The notes under the pieces: generated by a model | The model's database searches: none | Seen by the model: only the letters and a program-made list of their open reading frames with translations | What the model was told of the DNA's origin: nothing | Shown: positions 5,046 through 10,381 of the stretch, piece by piece | Layout of the letters: the number at the start of each line of letters is the position of its first letter | Position numbering within the stretch: position 1 is the first letter of the stretch | Program-made: the position numbers and the translations under genes | Source: an uncultured Syntrophomonadaceae bacterium | GTDB lineage: Bacteria; Bacillota; Syntrophomonadia; Syntrophomonadales; Syntrophomonadaceae | DNA length: 10,381 bases | Reading direction: 5' to 3' | Assembly: GCA_944391275.1 (NCBI GenBank) | Contig: CALXSZ010000107.1 | Location: forward strand, 1-10,381

Positions 5046-5127
5046 AGTATTTTGAATCTTTTATTATTCTGTTTACCAAAGGTGTTCAATAAAATGGGAA
5101 ATTGGGTGTAAAATATGGGGCGATCCC

Positions 5128-5156
5128 TTGCAATCGTAACGAAAGTTTGATACAAT
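5128..5156 (+). promoter_or_regulatory. Predicted promoter of the tgt-yajC-secDF operon
   Basis: TTGCAA (5128-5133), a 17-base spacer and TACAAT (5151-5156), about 75 bases before the tgt start. Expected transcription start is near 5163. Confidence 0.6.
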
Positions 5157-5230
5157 GCCAAAGTTACGAGAAAAAATATGGATACATTAAATCTATAAAA
5201 AAATTTTTTAGTATAAAAAAAGGATGAGCC

Positions 5231-6361
5231 ATGTATCAGTTTATACTCCAAAAAACCGATTCAAGAAGCCATGCGCGTTTAGGCGAAATTCATACTTGGC
5301 ACGGGACTTTTCCGACTCCAATGTTTATGCCGGTAGGGACGCAAGCAACCGTCAAAGCGTTGACGCCTGAAGATTTGGAAGAAGTGGGCGCAGGGATTAT
5401 TTTGGCCAATACGTATCATCTTTACCTAAGACCTGGGGCGGATCTTATTGCGAAAGCCGGGGGACTCCACAGATTTATGAACTGGAAACGGGGGATGTTA
5501 ACCGATAGCGGAGGATTTCAAGTTTTTAGTTTAGCTGGATTACGGAAAATGACGGATGAAGGGGTATTATTTTCTTCTCATATTGATGGGTCAAAGCACT
5601 TCTTTACGCCGGAAAAAGTGATGGAGATTGAGCAGCAGCTTGGAGCGGACATTGCGATGTGTTTTGATGTTTGCACGCCGATTCCTAGCCGCTATGAAGA
5701 AGCCAAATTGGCTGTTGAACGGACGACAGCCTGGGCGAAAAGATGCAAAGCCGCCCATACACGGGAAGATCAAGCGTTATTTGGTATTATACAAGGAAAT
5801 TTGTTTGAAGATCTGCGTACGCGTAGCGCCGAGGAAATTGTGGACATTGATTTTCCGGGTTATGCCATTGGGGGCTTAAGCGTTGGGGAATCCAAAGAAG
5901 AGATGTATCAAACTTTAGCGTATTTACATCCGTTGCTTCCACAAGATAAAGCGCGCTATCTGATGGGGGTCGGCGCGCCGGAAGACCTTGTTGAAGGCGT
6001 TTACCATGGGATTGATATGTTTGATTGTGTTCTTCCGACCCGCATTGCACGGCATGGAACGGCTTTTACGCATACGGGGAAAATTGTGATGCGTAACGCG
6101 AAATATGCAGAGGATTTCGCTCCATTGGACGAAGCTTGCTATTGCTCTGTTTGCCGGAATTATAGCCGAGCTTATCTGCGGCATCTTATAAAAGCAGAGG
6201 AAATTTTAGCGCATCGTTTGATCAGCTATCATAATCTTTACTTTTTATTGAATTTAATGAAGGATATACGCCAAGCTATTCAAGAAGAGCGTTTTTTGGA
6301 ATTTCGAAAAGCATTTTATCAATCTGTCCGACCATTTCGAAAAGACGAAAGAATTTATTAG
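5231..6361 (+). CDS. tgt: Queuine/preQ1 tRNA-guanine transglycosylase
   Basis: Exchanges guanine-34 in the anticodon of GUN tRNAs for preQ1, the committed tRNA step of queuosine synthesis, in the cytoplasm. The 376-residue length is normal for bacterial Tgt. Visible landmarks: TDSGGFQ with the substrate-binding Asp92; MCFDVCTP with Asp146 and Cys148; GIIQG with Gln188; IGGLSVGE (213-220); MFDCVLPTR with the catalytic nucleophile Asp265; and the zinc site Cys303, Cys305, Cys308 plus His334. The residue before Cys148 is Val where DECTP with Glu is the pattern I remember, and IIQGN replaces the more usual QGG. AAAGGATG lies 6 bases before the ATG. yajC, secD and secF follow on the same strand, an arrangement common in bacteria even though the pathways differ. 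No intrinsic terminator separates it from yajC, 94 bases away. No queA is present in the window. Confidence 0.97.
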   Translation: MYQFILQKTDSRSHARLGEIHTWHGTFPTPMFMPVGTQATVKALTPEDLEEVGAGIILANTYHLYLRPGADLIAKAGGLHRFMNWKRGMLTDSGGFQVFSLAGLRKMTDEGVLFSSHIDGSKHFFTPEKVMEIEQQLGADIAMCFDVCTPIPSRYEEAKLAVERTTAWAKRCKAAHTREDQALFGIIQGNLFEDLRTRSAEEIVDIDFPGYAIGGLSVGESKEEMYQTLAYLHPLLPQDKARYLMGVGAPEDLVEGVYHGIDMFDCVLPTRIARHGTAFTHTGKIVMRNAKYAEDFAPLDEACYCSVCRNYSRAYLRHLIKAEEILAHRLISYHNLYFLLNLMKDIRQAIQEERFLEFRKAFYQSVRPFRKDERIY

Positions 6362-6455
6362 GAAACCCAAGAAAACTTATCCATGTTATCTTATTCATGG
6401 TAAAATAAAAAATAAGGAAAATTCAAAACAAAAGAAAATGAAAAGGAGAGAATAA

Positions 6456-6752
6456 ATGAATAACTGGATATCAATTGCAATTTATGTCGTGTTTATCGTG
6501 GGAATGTACTATGTTTTAATACATTTACCACGCAAGACGCAGGACAAGCGACATCGCGAAATGATTCAAGGGTTAAAGCCTGGAGATCGTGTATTAACTG
6601 TTGGCGGATTGTATGGCGAAGTGTCCCGGTTACAGGAGGATACCGTTTTTCTTAAAGTAGCCGATCAAGTGGAAATGGAGTTTTCAATTCGTGCGATTTC
6701 GGGAAAAGTGGAAGTAAAAGAAGATCATGATGAGAAGAAAATAGAGGGATAA
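6456..6752 (+). CDS. yajC: Preprotein translocase subunit YajC
   Basis: A 98-residue single-pass membrane protein that associates with SecD and SecF and helps the SecYEG translocon. One N-terminal membrane helix (about residues 5-24) is followed by a short basic stretch (PRKTQDKRHR), then the family signature GLKPGDRVLTVGGLYGEV (40-57) and a small beta-rich cytoplasmic domain ending in a charged Asp/Glu/Lys tail. It lacks the repeated RPQ-type stop-transfer box seen in some homologues, having LPRKTQ instead. AAGGAG sits about 7 bases before the ATG. Placement between tgt and secD is the classic order. The 111-base gap to secD contains a short inverted repeat but no clear terminator, so co-transcription is likely. 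Confidence 0.95.
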   Translation: MNNWISIAIYVVFIVGMYYVLIHLPRKTQDKRHREMIQGLKPGDRVLTVGGLYGEVSRLQEDTVFLKVADQVEMEFSIRAISGKVEVKEDHDEKKIEG

Positions 6753-6771
6753 GCGAAGCTTTTTAAACGAA

Positions 6772-6803
6772 CGTATAGATTTTAGGAAAAATATTTTTAT
6801 ACG
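6772..6803. repeat. Short inverted repeat between yajC and secD
   Basis: CGTATA (6772-6777) and TATACG (6798-6803) flank an AT-rich 20-base interior. The stem is short and there is no G/C-rich core or T tract, so it is unlikely to terminate; it may be a processing or stability element. Confidence 0.25.
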
Positions 6804-6863
6804 CGAGAATGGAAAAAGATCTGCCAACCATGACAGGGTATACGATTAAAGGAGGGACTGGCA

Positions 6864-8069
6864 TTGGGAAAGGGTGCTAGTTTGGCGACCTTTGTGGGAA
6901 CGGTGATTGTAGTCGTTTTAATCGGCGTTTTTGCGTGGAAGCCAATTTCACAAAATTTGAATCTGGGATTAGATTTGCAGGGCGGTTTGCATGTTGTCTT
7001 GCAGGCGGATGAAAGCAGCGGGGCGGAAGTCACCGACGATACCATCACCAAATCTATTGGAATTATTCGCGAAAGAGTCGATCGTTTAGGGGTATCCGAA
7101 CCGACGATTTACGCGCAGGGGGCGGATCGTATTGTTGTGGAAATTGCAGGGGTGGATGATCCGGAGGAAGCCGTTAATATTATTCGGAATACCGCTCAAT
7201 TGGAATTCTGGGATGAGGAAGGCAATGTTTTGCTAACGGGGGAACATTTAAAAGACGCTCAAGCGGCTATGAGAAGCGGAGCCAATGACGCCATTATCAA
7301 CTTGGAATTTGATGAAGAAGGAGCGCTTCTGTTTGAACAGGCTACCCAAGATAATGTCGGAAAAGCCCTATTGATTGTATTGGATGATGAAATCATCAGC
7401 GCGCCGATTGTGAATGAAGTGATTGAAGGCGGACAGTGCATCATTGAAGGTTCATTCAGTGCGGAAGAAGCCAATAATCTGGCAATGCTGCTTCGTTCCG
7501 GCGCGCTTCCGGTCAGCTTCCAGATATTAGAAAAAAGGACCGTCGGACCGACTTTAGGAGCGGATTCCTTGGAAAAAAGTCTCCAGGCCAGCGCAATCGG
7601 GCTTTTGCTGATATTGGCTTTTATGATTTTTTATTATCGTTTACCGGGTATTGTAGCGGATATTTCTTTAATTTTATACTCTTTAGTCGTTTTAGGCTGT
7701 ATGATTTTGTTGGGATCGGTGCTAACGTTGCCTGGGATTGCCGGCTTTGCCTTATCCGTGGGCATGGCCGTGGACGCCAACGTCATTATTTATGAGCGGC
7801 TGAAAGAGGAACTGCGCAGTGGGAAATCCCTACGCGCTTCTGTTGAGGCTTCCTTTAAGCATGCCAGCTGGACGATTTTTGATGCAAATTTAACAACCCT
7901 TATTACGGCGATTGTTTTAATGTACTTTGGATCAGGACCTATTCGAGGATTTGCTGTTACGTTATCCATTGGAATTGTAGCCAGCGTCCTGATTGCGTTG
8001 ACTTTTACTCGCTTCTTACTAAACCTCATGGCGCGGGTTAGTTCAAATACCAAGCTGTTTGGGGCTTAA
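6864..8069 (+). CDS. secD: Protein translocase subunit SecD
   Basis: An RND-superfamily membrane protein that, with SecF, uses the proton gradient to pull exported proteins out of the SecYEG channel. The 401 residues fit the compact Gram-positive/clostridial type, which lacks much of the long periplasmic domain of E. coli SecD. Helix 1 spans about 8-24; the LGLDLQGGLHVVL signature is at 34-46. The extracytoplasmic P1-type domain runs to about 225 (IIRERVDRLGV near 67-76, LEFDEEGALLF near 147-157). Five more helices follow (about 243-258, 262-284, 290-312, 338-354, 358-386). GMAVDANVIIYERLKEE (300-316) carries the conserved Asp304 in helix 4 that takes part in proton coupling. The TTG start at 6864 is supported by AAAGGAGGG about 8 bases upstream. 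secF begins 13 bases after the stop. Confidence 0.96.
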   Translation: MGKGASLATFVGTVIVVVLIGVFAWKPISQNLNLGLDLQGGLHVVLQADESSGAEVTDDTITKSIGIIRERVDRLGVSEPTIYAQGADRIVVEIAGVDDPEEAVNIIRNTAQLEFWDEEGNVLLTGEHLKDAQAAMRSGANDAIINLEFDEEGALLFEQATQDNVGKALLIVLDDEIISAPIVNEVIEGGQCIIEGSFSAEEANNLAMLLRSGALPVSFQILEKRTVGPTLGADSLEKSLQASAIGLLLILAFMIFYYRLPGIVADISLILYSLVVLGCMILLGSVLTLPGIAGFALSVGMAVDANVIIYERLKEELRSGKSLRASVEASFKHASWTIFDANLTTLITAIVLMYFGSGPIRGFAVTLSIGIVASVLIALTFTRFLLNLMARVSSNTKLFGA

Positions 8070-8082
8070 GGGGGGTAAAAAC

Positions 8083-8970
8083 ATGATTTTTCAATTTACA
8101 AATAAACGCAAATTCGCTTATTGCTTTTCCGGCGTTCTTATTCTTGTCAGTATAATTGCTTTTTTTGTGAAAGGATTGAACGTTGGGATTGATTTTAAGG
8201 GCGGAACGGTTATGCAAGTGCATTTATCCGAACAATCGCATACCGAAACCATTCGTAATGTATTGTCCGATATCGGCGTTACTTCCGGAGCGGAAATTCA
8301 GGAAAGCGAAGGAGATTATTATGTTCGTACCGAAGAATTGACGCAAGAACAGATGGACCAATTTGTAGCAAACCTACAGGAAATAGATACCGAGGCGGAA
8401 ATATTGAGTATTGATTCGGTAGGCGCCGCAATTGGGAGCGAATTGACGCGCAATGCGGTCTATTCGGTATTAATAGCGGCTTTGTTGATGTTGGTTTACA
8501 TCAGTTTCCGCTTTGAAATTACGTATGGCGTTGCCGCCGTTATTGGCATTTTGCACAATGTGATAATTGTTATTGGTGTTTTTTCCATTTTTCAATTTGA
8601 GGTGAGTTCATCTTTTATTGCTGGGATTCTGACAGTAGTTGGTTATTCGATTAACGATACCATTGTTATATTTGATCGTATTCGGGAAAACGTCAAATTG
8701 CGTCGGCAAGATGCGTTGGATCTTACCGTGAATCGAAGCGTTTCGCAAACGTTAAATCGTTCGATTAATACGGTATTAACTTCGCTCTTTCCGCTCATTA
8801 CATTGTTCTTTCTCGGGGGAAGCAGCATAAAATACTTCGTATTGGTGATGATTTTAGGTTTTATTATTGGGTGTTATTCATCCATCTTTATTGCCAGCCA
8901 GATTTGGTACGATTTAAAAAATAAAGGTTTTGGTCGCAAACGGCCGGTAAAGAAAGGAAAAAGAAAATAA
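8083..8970 (+). CDS. secF: Protein translocase subunit SecF
   Basis: Partner of SecD in the SecDF proton-driven export motor. The 295 residues hold helix 1 (about 12-29), the GIDFKGGTVMQV signature (35-46), a small extracytoplasmic domain (about 47-120), and five further helices. ILTVVGYSINDTIVIFDRIREN (about 182-203) is the hallmark of helix 4 with conserved Asp192 and Asp198 and Arg199. The protein ends in a very basic tail (FGRKRPVKKGKRK), as expected for a cytoplasmic C-terminus. The ATG at 8083 follows GGGGGGT by 6 bases; an upstream in-frame TTG at 8059 lies inside secD and has no ribosome site. Separate secD and secF genes, rather than the fused secDF of Bacillus, fit a clostridial or negativicute type of Bacillota. 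Confidence 0.96.
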   Translation: MIFQFTNKRKFAYCFSGVLILVSIIAFFVKGLNVGIDFKGGTVMQVHLSEQSHTETIRNVLSDIGVTSGAEIQESEGDYYVRTEELTQEQMDQFVANLQEIDTEAEILSIDSVGAAIGSELTRNAVYSVLIAALLMLVYISFRFEITYGVAAVIGILHNVIIVIGVFSIFQFEVSSSFIAGILTVVGYSINDTIVIFDRIRENVKLRRQDALDLTVNRSVSQTLNRSINTVLTSLFPLITLFFLGGSSIKYFVLVMILGFIIGCYSSIFIASQIWYDLKNKGFGRKRPVKKGKRK

Positions 8971-8975
8971 ACCAT

Positions 8976-9009
8976 AAAAGCCTGGGTATTATATATTCAG
9001 GCTTTTTTT
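8976..9009 (+). terminator. Intrinsic terminator after secF
   Basis: AAGCCTG (8978-8984) pairs with CAGGCTT (8998-9004) around a 13-base loop, and the T run 9003-9009 follows. It lies a few bases past the secF stop and closes the tgt-yajC-secDF transcript. Confidence 0.9.
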
Positions 9010-9180
9010 ATTTTTAGACGAAACAAAAAGACGAACAAAATAGCGGAGCGTTAATTAGATGATTGGATAAGAAAGGTAAATGTTTTAAGTTATTGGAGAA
9101 TAGAGAGGATCATGCCAAACGAGGCGTTATACAATAGGAAATAAGAGAATTGAAAAATGCATATTTGATGCAATAGCGAT

Positions 9181-9236
9181 GATAAAAAATACGGAGCGGA
9201 GACAAAATGTCGCTGCTCCGTGTTTTTGTTTTTATC
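9181..9236. terminator. Bidirectional terminator
   Basis: ACGGAGC (9191-9197) pairs with GCTCCGT (9215-9221), with an inner GACA/TGTC pairing. T runs follow on both strands: TTTTTGTTTTT rightward and ATTTTTTATC leftward. Leftward it ends the flavoredoxin-like gene, whose stop codon overlaps its right arm; rightward it backs up the secF terminator. Confidence 0.8.
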
Positions 9237-9807
9237 ATTTCTTCATCAAAGGAACGCCCGTATGCCAAGCCTGCCCTACTTTTTCACCAATTGCATAATA
9301 ACCGTTTTGGAATTGATCAAAAACAAAGGCGTTCAATTTCGTGGGGTCAACTTTCCCTTTTTCATCCAGAACGGATTCGTCCGCCAAAACACCGACAATT
9401 TCACCAATAACATGGAACCCGTATAGCTCGTTCTTGATTTCAACCACTTTGCATTCGAGTGTGAGGGGAAATTCATCTACAATAGGCGCATCGACTTTTT
9501 GACTCTTTGTGGCGGTTAAACCCGTACGTTCAAATTTGTCCGGCATTTTATTTCCGCTGGCAATTCCAAAAAAATCCGCTGCTTCAATATGTGGGATATC
9601 TGCGATACTTAAGGTAAAAGCGCGGCGCTTTTTGATATTTTCCGCGGTTTTGTGTTTTTCGCTAATATTTAAAGATACCATATTTTCCGCGCAAATTCCA
9701 CCCCAAGCCATATTCATAACGTTAACGGTATCGTTATCGCCATAGGTGGAGATCATAAGAACGGGCATTGGAAACAAATAGGGTTTTATTCCTAAATCTT
9801 TTTTCAT
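9235..9807 (-). CDS. Flavin reductase / flavoredoxin-like FMN-binding protein, 190 aa
   Basis: Member of the split-barrel flavin reductase domain family, FMN-binding proteins that pass electrons or reduce flavin in anaerobes. Features seen: PYLFPMPVLMISTYGDND (9-26), the typical first strand and turn; NVMNMAWGGICAENMVSLNIS (29-49), the family's central signature for FMN contact; KHKTAENIKKRRAFTLSI (51-68), with the conserved basic stretch before the third strand; and a DYFGIASG-type segment, here ADFFGIASGNKMPDKF (77-92). Family length is about 160-210, so this is complete. The ATG at 9807 follows GGAGGGA by about 8 bases; the upstream extension is not conserved-looking. It has its own promoter at 9865-9892 and ends in the bidirectional terminator, so it is likely monocistronic. 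The physiological electron donor and acceptor cannot be told from sequence. Confidence 0.88.
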   Translation of the reverse strand: MKKDLGIKPYLFPMPVLMISTYGDNDTVNVMNMAWGGICAENMVSLNISEKHKTAENIKKRRAFTLSIADIPHIEAADFFGIASGNKMPDKFERTGLTATKSQKVDAPIVDEFPLTLECKVVEIKNELYGFHVIGEIVGVLADESVLDEKGKVDPTKLNAFVFDQFQNGYYAIGEKVGQAWHTGVPLMKK

Positions 9808-9835
9808 AAAAAAATCCCTCCTATTCGATTTTGCC

Positions 9836-9845
9836 AAAACGTTTT
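9836..9845. promoter_or_regulatory. Palindrome in the flavoredoxin-like gene leader
   Basis: AAAACGTTTT, a perfect 10-base palindrome between the predicted transcription start (about 9858) and the ribosome site. It is placed like an operator, but no regulator is identifiable and the site may be chance in AT-rich DNA. Confidence 0.25.
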
Positions 9846-9864
9846 AAATGTTTTTACTACTTTT

Positions 9865-9892
9865 ATTATAATAAAAACGAGAAGAAAAACAA
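9865..9892 (-). promoter_or_regulatory. Predicted promoter of the flavoredoxin-like gene
   Basis: On the minus strand, TTGTTT (9887-9892), a 16-base spacer and a perfect TATAAT (9865-9870), followed by a leader of about 50 bases. Confidence 0.55.
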
Positions 9893-9907
9893 GTATTTTC
9901 CAGGAAG

Positions 9908-10051
9908 ATGACGCGTTTGAAGCGTAAATTTGATAACGAGCCATCAATACATCCCGATGTCTCCGATTACATGAACAAAGACGAAGAAGCCAAAAAATTG
10001 CCGTTGTTTGCTTTATTTTTGCTTCATAGGAAGAGAAAGGTTTTTCTATAG
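9908..10051 (+). CDS. Possible 47-aa small ORF, unrecognised
   Basis: The frame opens MTRLKRKFDNEPSIHPDVSD, continues hydrophilic to about residue 30, then has a short hydrophobic stretch (LPLFALFLL) and a basic end (HRKRKVF). It reads more like protein than its surroundings, but AGGAAG abuts the ATG with almost no spacing and there is no promoter. It could be the remnant of a larger gene whose 5' part is lost, or chance. Family unknown. Confidence 0.25.
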   Translation: MTRLKRKFDNEPSIHPDVSDYMNKDEEAKKLPLFALFLLHRKRKVFL

Positions 10052-10113
10052 GGAAGTGGGAACTTTTCGTTTAAGTAAGCCTTTGGGTAATAGATCGATC
10101 ATACACAACATTT

Positions 10114-10207
10114 AAACGCTAAAAGGCGGCGGAGAATGGACGAAAAATCTGGCCATAAAATAAGCGGTATGCCGCCTATCGTGAAAGCAGCATACCGCTT
10201 AGCGTTT
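10114..10207. repeat. Interlocking inverted repeats around the right-edge terminator
   Basis: Besides the terminator hairpin there is an outer perfect 9-base inverted repeat, AAACGCTAA (10114-10122) with TTAGCGTTT (10199-10207), and GGCGGC (10125-10130) with GCCGCC (10171-10176). The outer arm shares bases 10199-10201 with the terminator stem and GCCGCC falls in its loop, so the two foldings compete. Confidence 0.5.
10154..10201 (-). terminator. Intrinsic terminator of the right-edge gene
   Basis: A perfect 12-bp stem, TAAGCGGTATGC (10161-10172) with GCATACCGCTTA (10190-10201), around a 17-base loop. On the minus strand it is followed by TTTTATGG, a short T-rich tail. It lies about 60 bases past the stop of the gene at 10261. 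Confidence 0.7.
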
Positions 10208-10260
10208 GTATCCATAGATTATTTTAGATGAAACAAGTCAAAAAATTTTGTCAAATTTAG

Positions 10261-10381
10261 TTACTGTAAATTGGTTAAATATTCATCCCATTCGCTCATA
10301 TCCATGGCTTGGACCAAAGGAAGGTATTCAGCGTAAATCGAGTCGGTTTGGATTAACTTGTAACCGGATCCTTCCTTGGCT
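10261..10381 (-). CDS. C-terminal end of an unidentified protein (partial)
   Basis: Forty codons are open from the right edge leftward to TAA at 10261-10263. The visible tail reads like soluble protein, including IQTDSIYAEYLPLVQAMDM and WDEYLTNLQ at the end, with acidic and aromatic residues and no membrane segment. The strong terminator downstream and clean composition support a real gene end. Too little is visible to name a family. Confidence 0.65.
   Translation of the reverse strand, partial: AKEGSGYKLIQTDSIYAEYLPLVQAMDMSEWDEYLTNLQ

Noticed and set aside
4748..5251. Long frames on both strands between the SLH gene and tgt
   Set aside because: Neither resembles a protein, and they cross the terminator, the nested repeats and the tgt promoter.
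6377..6406. Internal promoter before yajC (TTATCC, 18-base spacer, TAAAAT)
   Set aside because: The -35 match is poor and the spacing is off; the inverted CCATG/CATGG there is too short for a terminator.
9113..9145. 10-codon ORF with GAGAGG just before its ATG
   Set aside because: It is too short to support, with no promoter and no conserved context between the two terminators.
1..10381. CRISPR array, tRNA genes, complete insertion sequence or clear attachment sites
   Set aside because: I saw no regularly spaced repeats, no cloverleaf with CCA end, no transposase frame and no matching direct repeats flanking the accessory region.

Overview
The window comes from a low-to-moderate GC Bacillota (Firmicutes) chromosome. 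The evidence is strong AGGAGG-type ribosome sites, TTG starts, TTGACA/TATAAT-like promoters with 17-base spacing, a tgt-yajC-secD-secF housekeeping block, and an SLH-domain exported protein. I cannot name the genus from sequence alone.

Left part (1-1544), accessory. A minus-strand gene running off the left edge encodes a DUF4236 domain, two membrane helices and the start of what looks like an Mrr-type nuclease domain; its only plausible full-length start codon is the non-canonical ATA. It diverges from a 55-residue small gene whose 3' end overlaps, tail to tail, an XRE-family repressor. The repressor is divergent from a second small XRE protein. The 213 bases between them hold two near-consensus promoters pointing at each other, with at least four exact CTTAATATT boxes and two perfect palindromes on or beside them. 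This has the architecture of a temperate-phage or ICE lysis/lysogeny-type switch.

Middle left (1545-3207), decayed mobile DNA. A minus-strand replication initiation factor (Rep_trans type, as in Tn916-like elements) is broken by an upstream stop, tandem in-frame stops and a frameshift. It is followed by an unassigned open fragment. A strong hairpin lies upstream of it. No integrase, excisionase or attachment site is visible, so the switch and the Rep remnant are probably leftovers of one or more integrated elements.

Centre (3208-5230). A secreted protein with two SLH motifs is transcribed leftward from a promoter that overlaps an oppositely directed one. Its leader carries a ten-base G/C homopolymer. 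The rightward promoter leads after about 130 bases to an intrinsic terminator, which predicts a small RNA of about 155 nt with no convincing ORF. Next comes a gene-free segment of nested perfect inverted repeats that may be another structured RNA, and then the tgt promoter.

Right part (5231-10381), core genome. tgt (queuosine tRNA modification), yajC, secD and secF are co-directional and probably one operon, closed by an intrinsic terminator after secF. YajC, SecD and SecF form the accessory complex of the SecYEG translocon. A minus-strand flavin-reductase/flavoredoxin-like gene follows, with its own promoter and a shared bidirectional terminator. At the right edge is the 3' end of an unidentified minus-strand gene, followed by a strong terminator embedded in larger inverted repeats.
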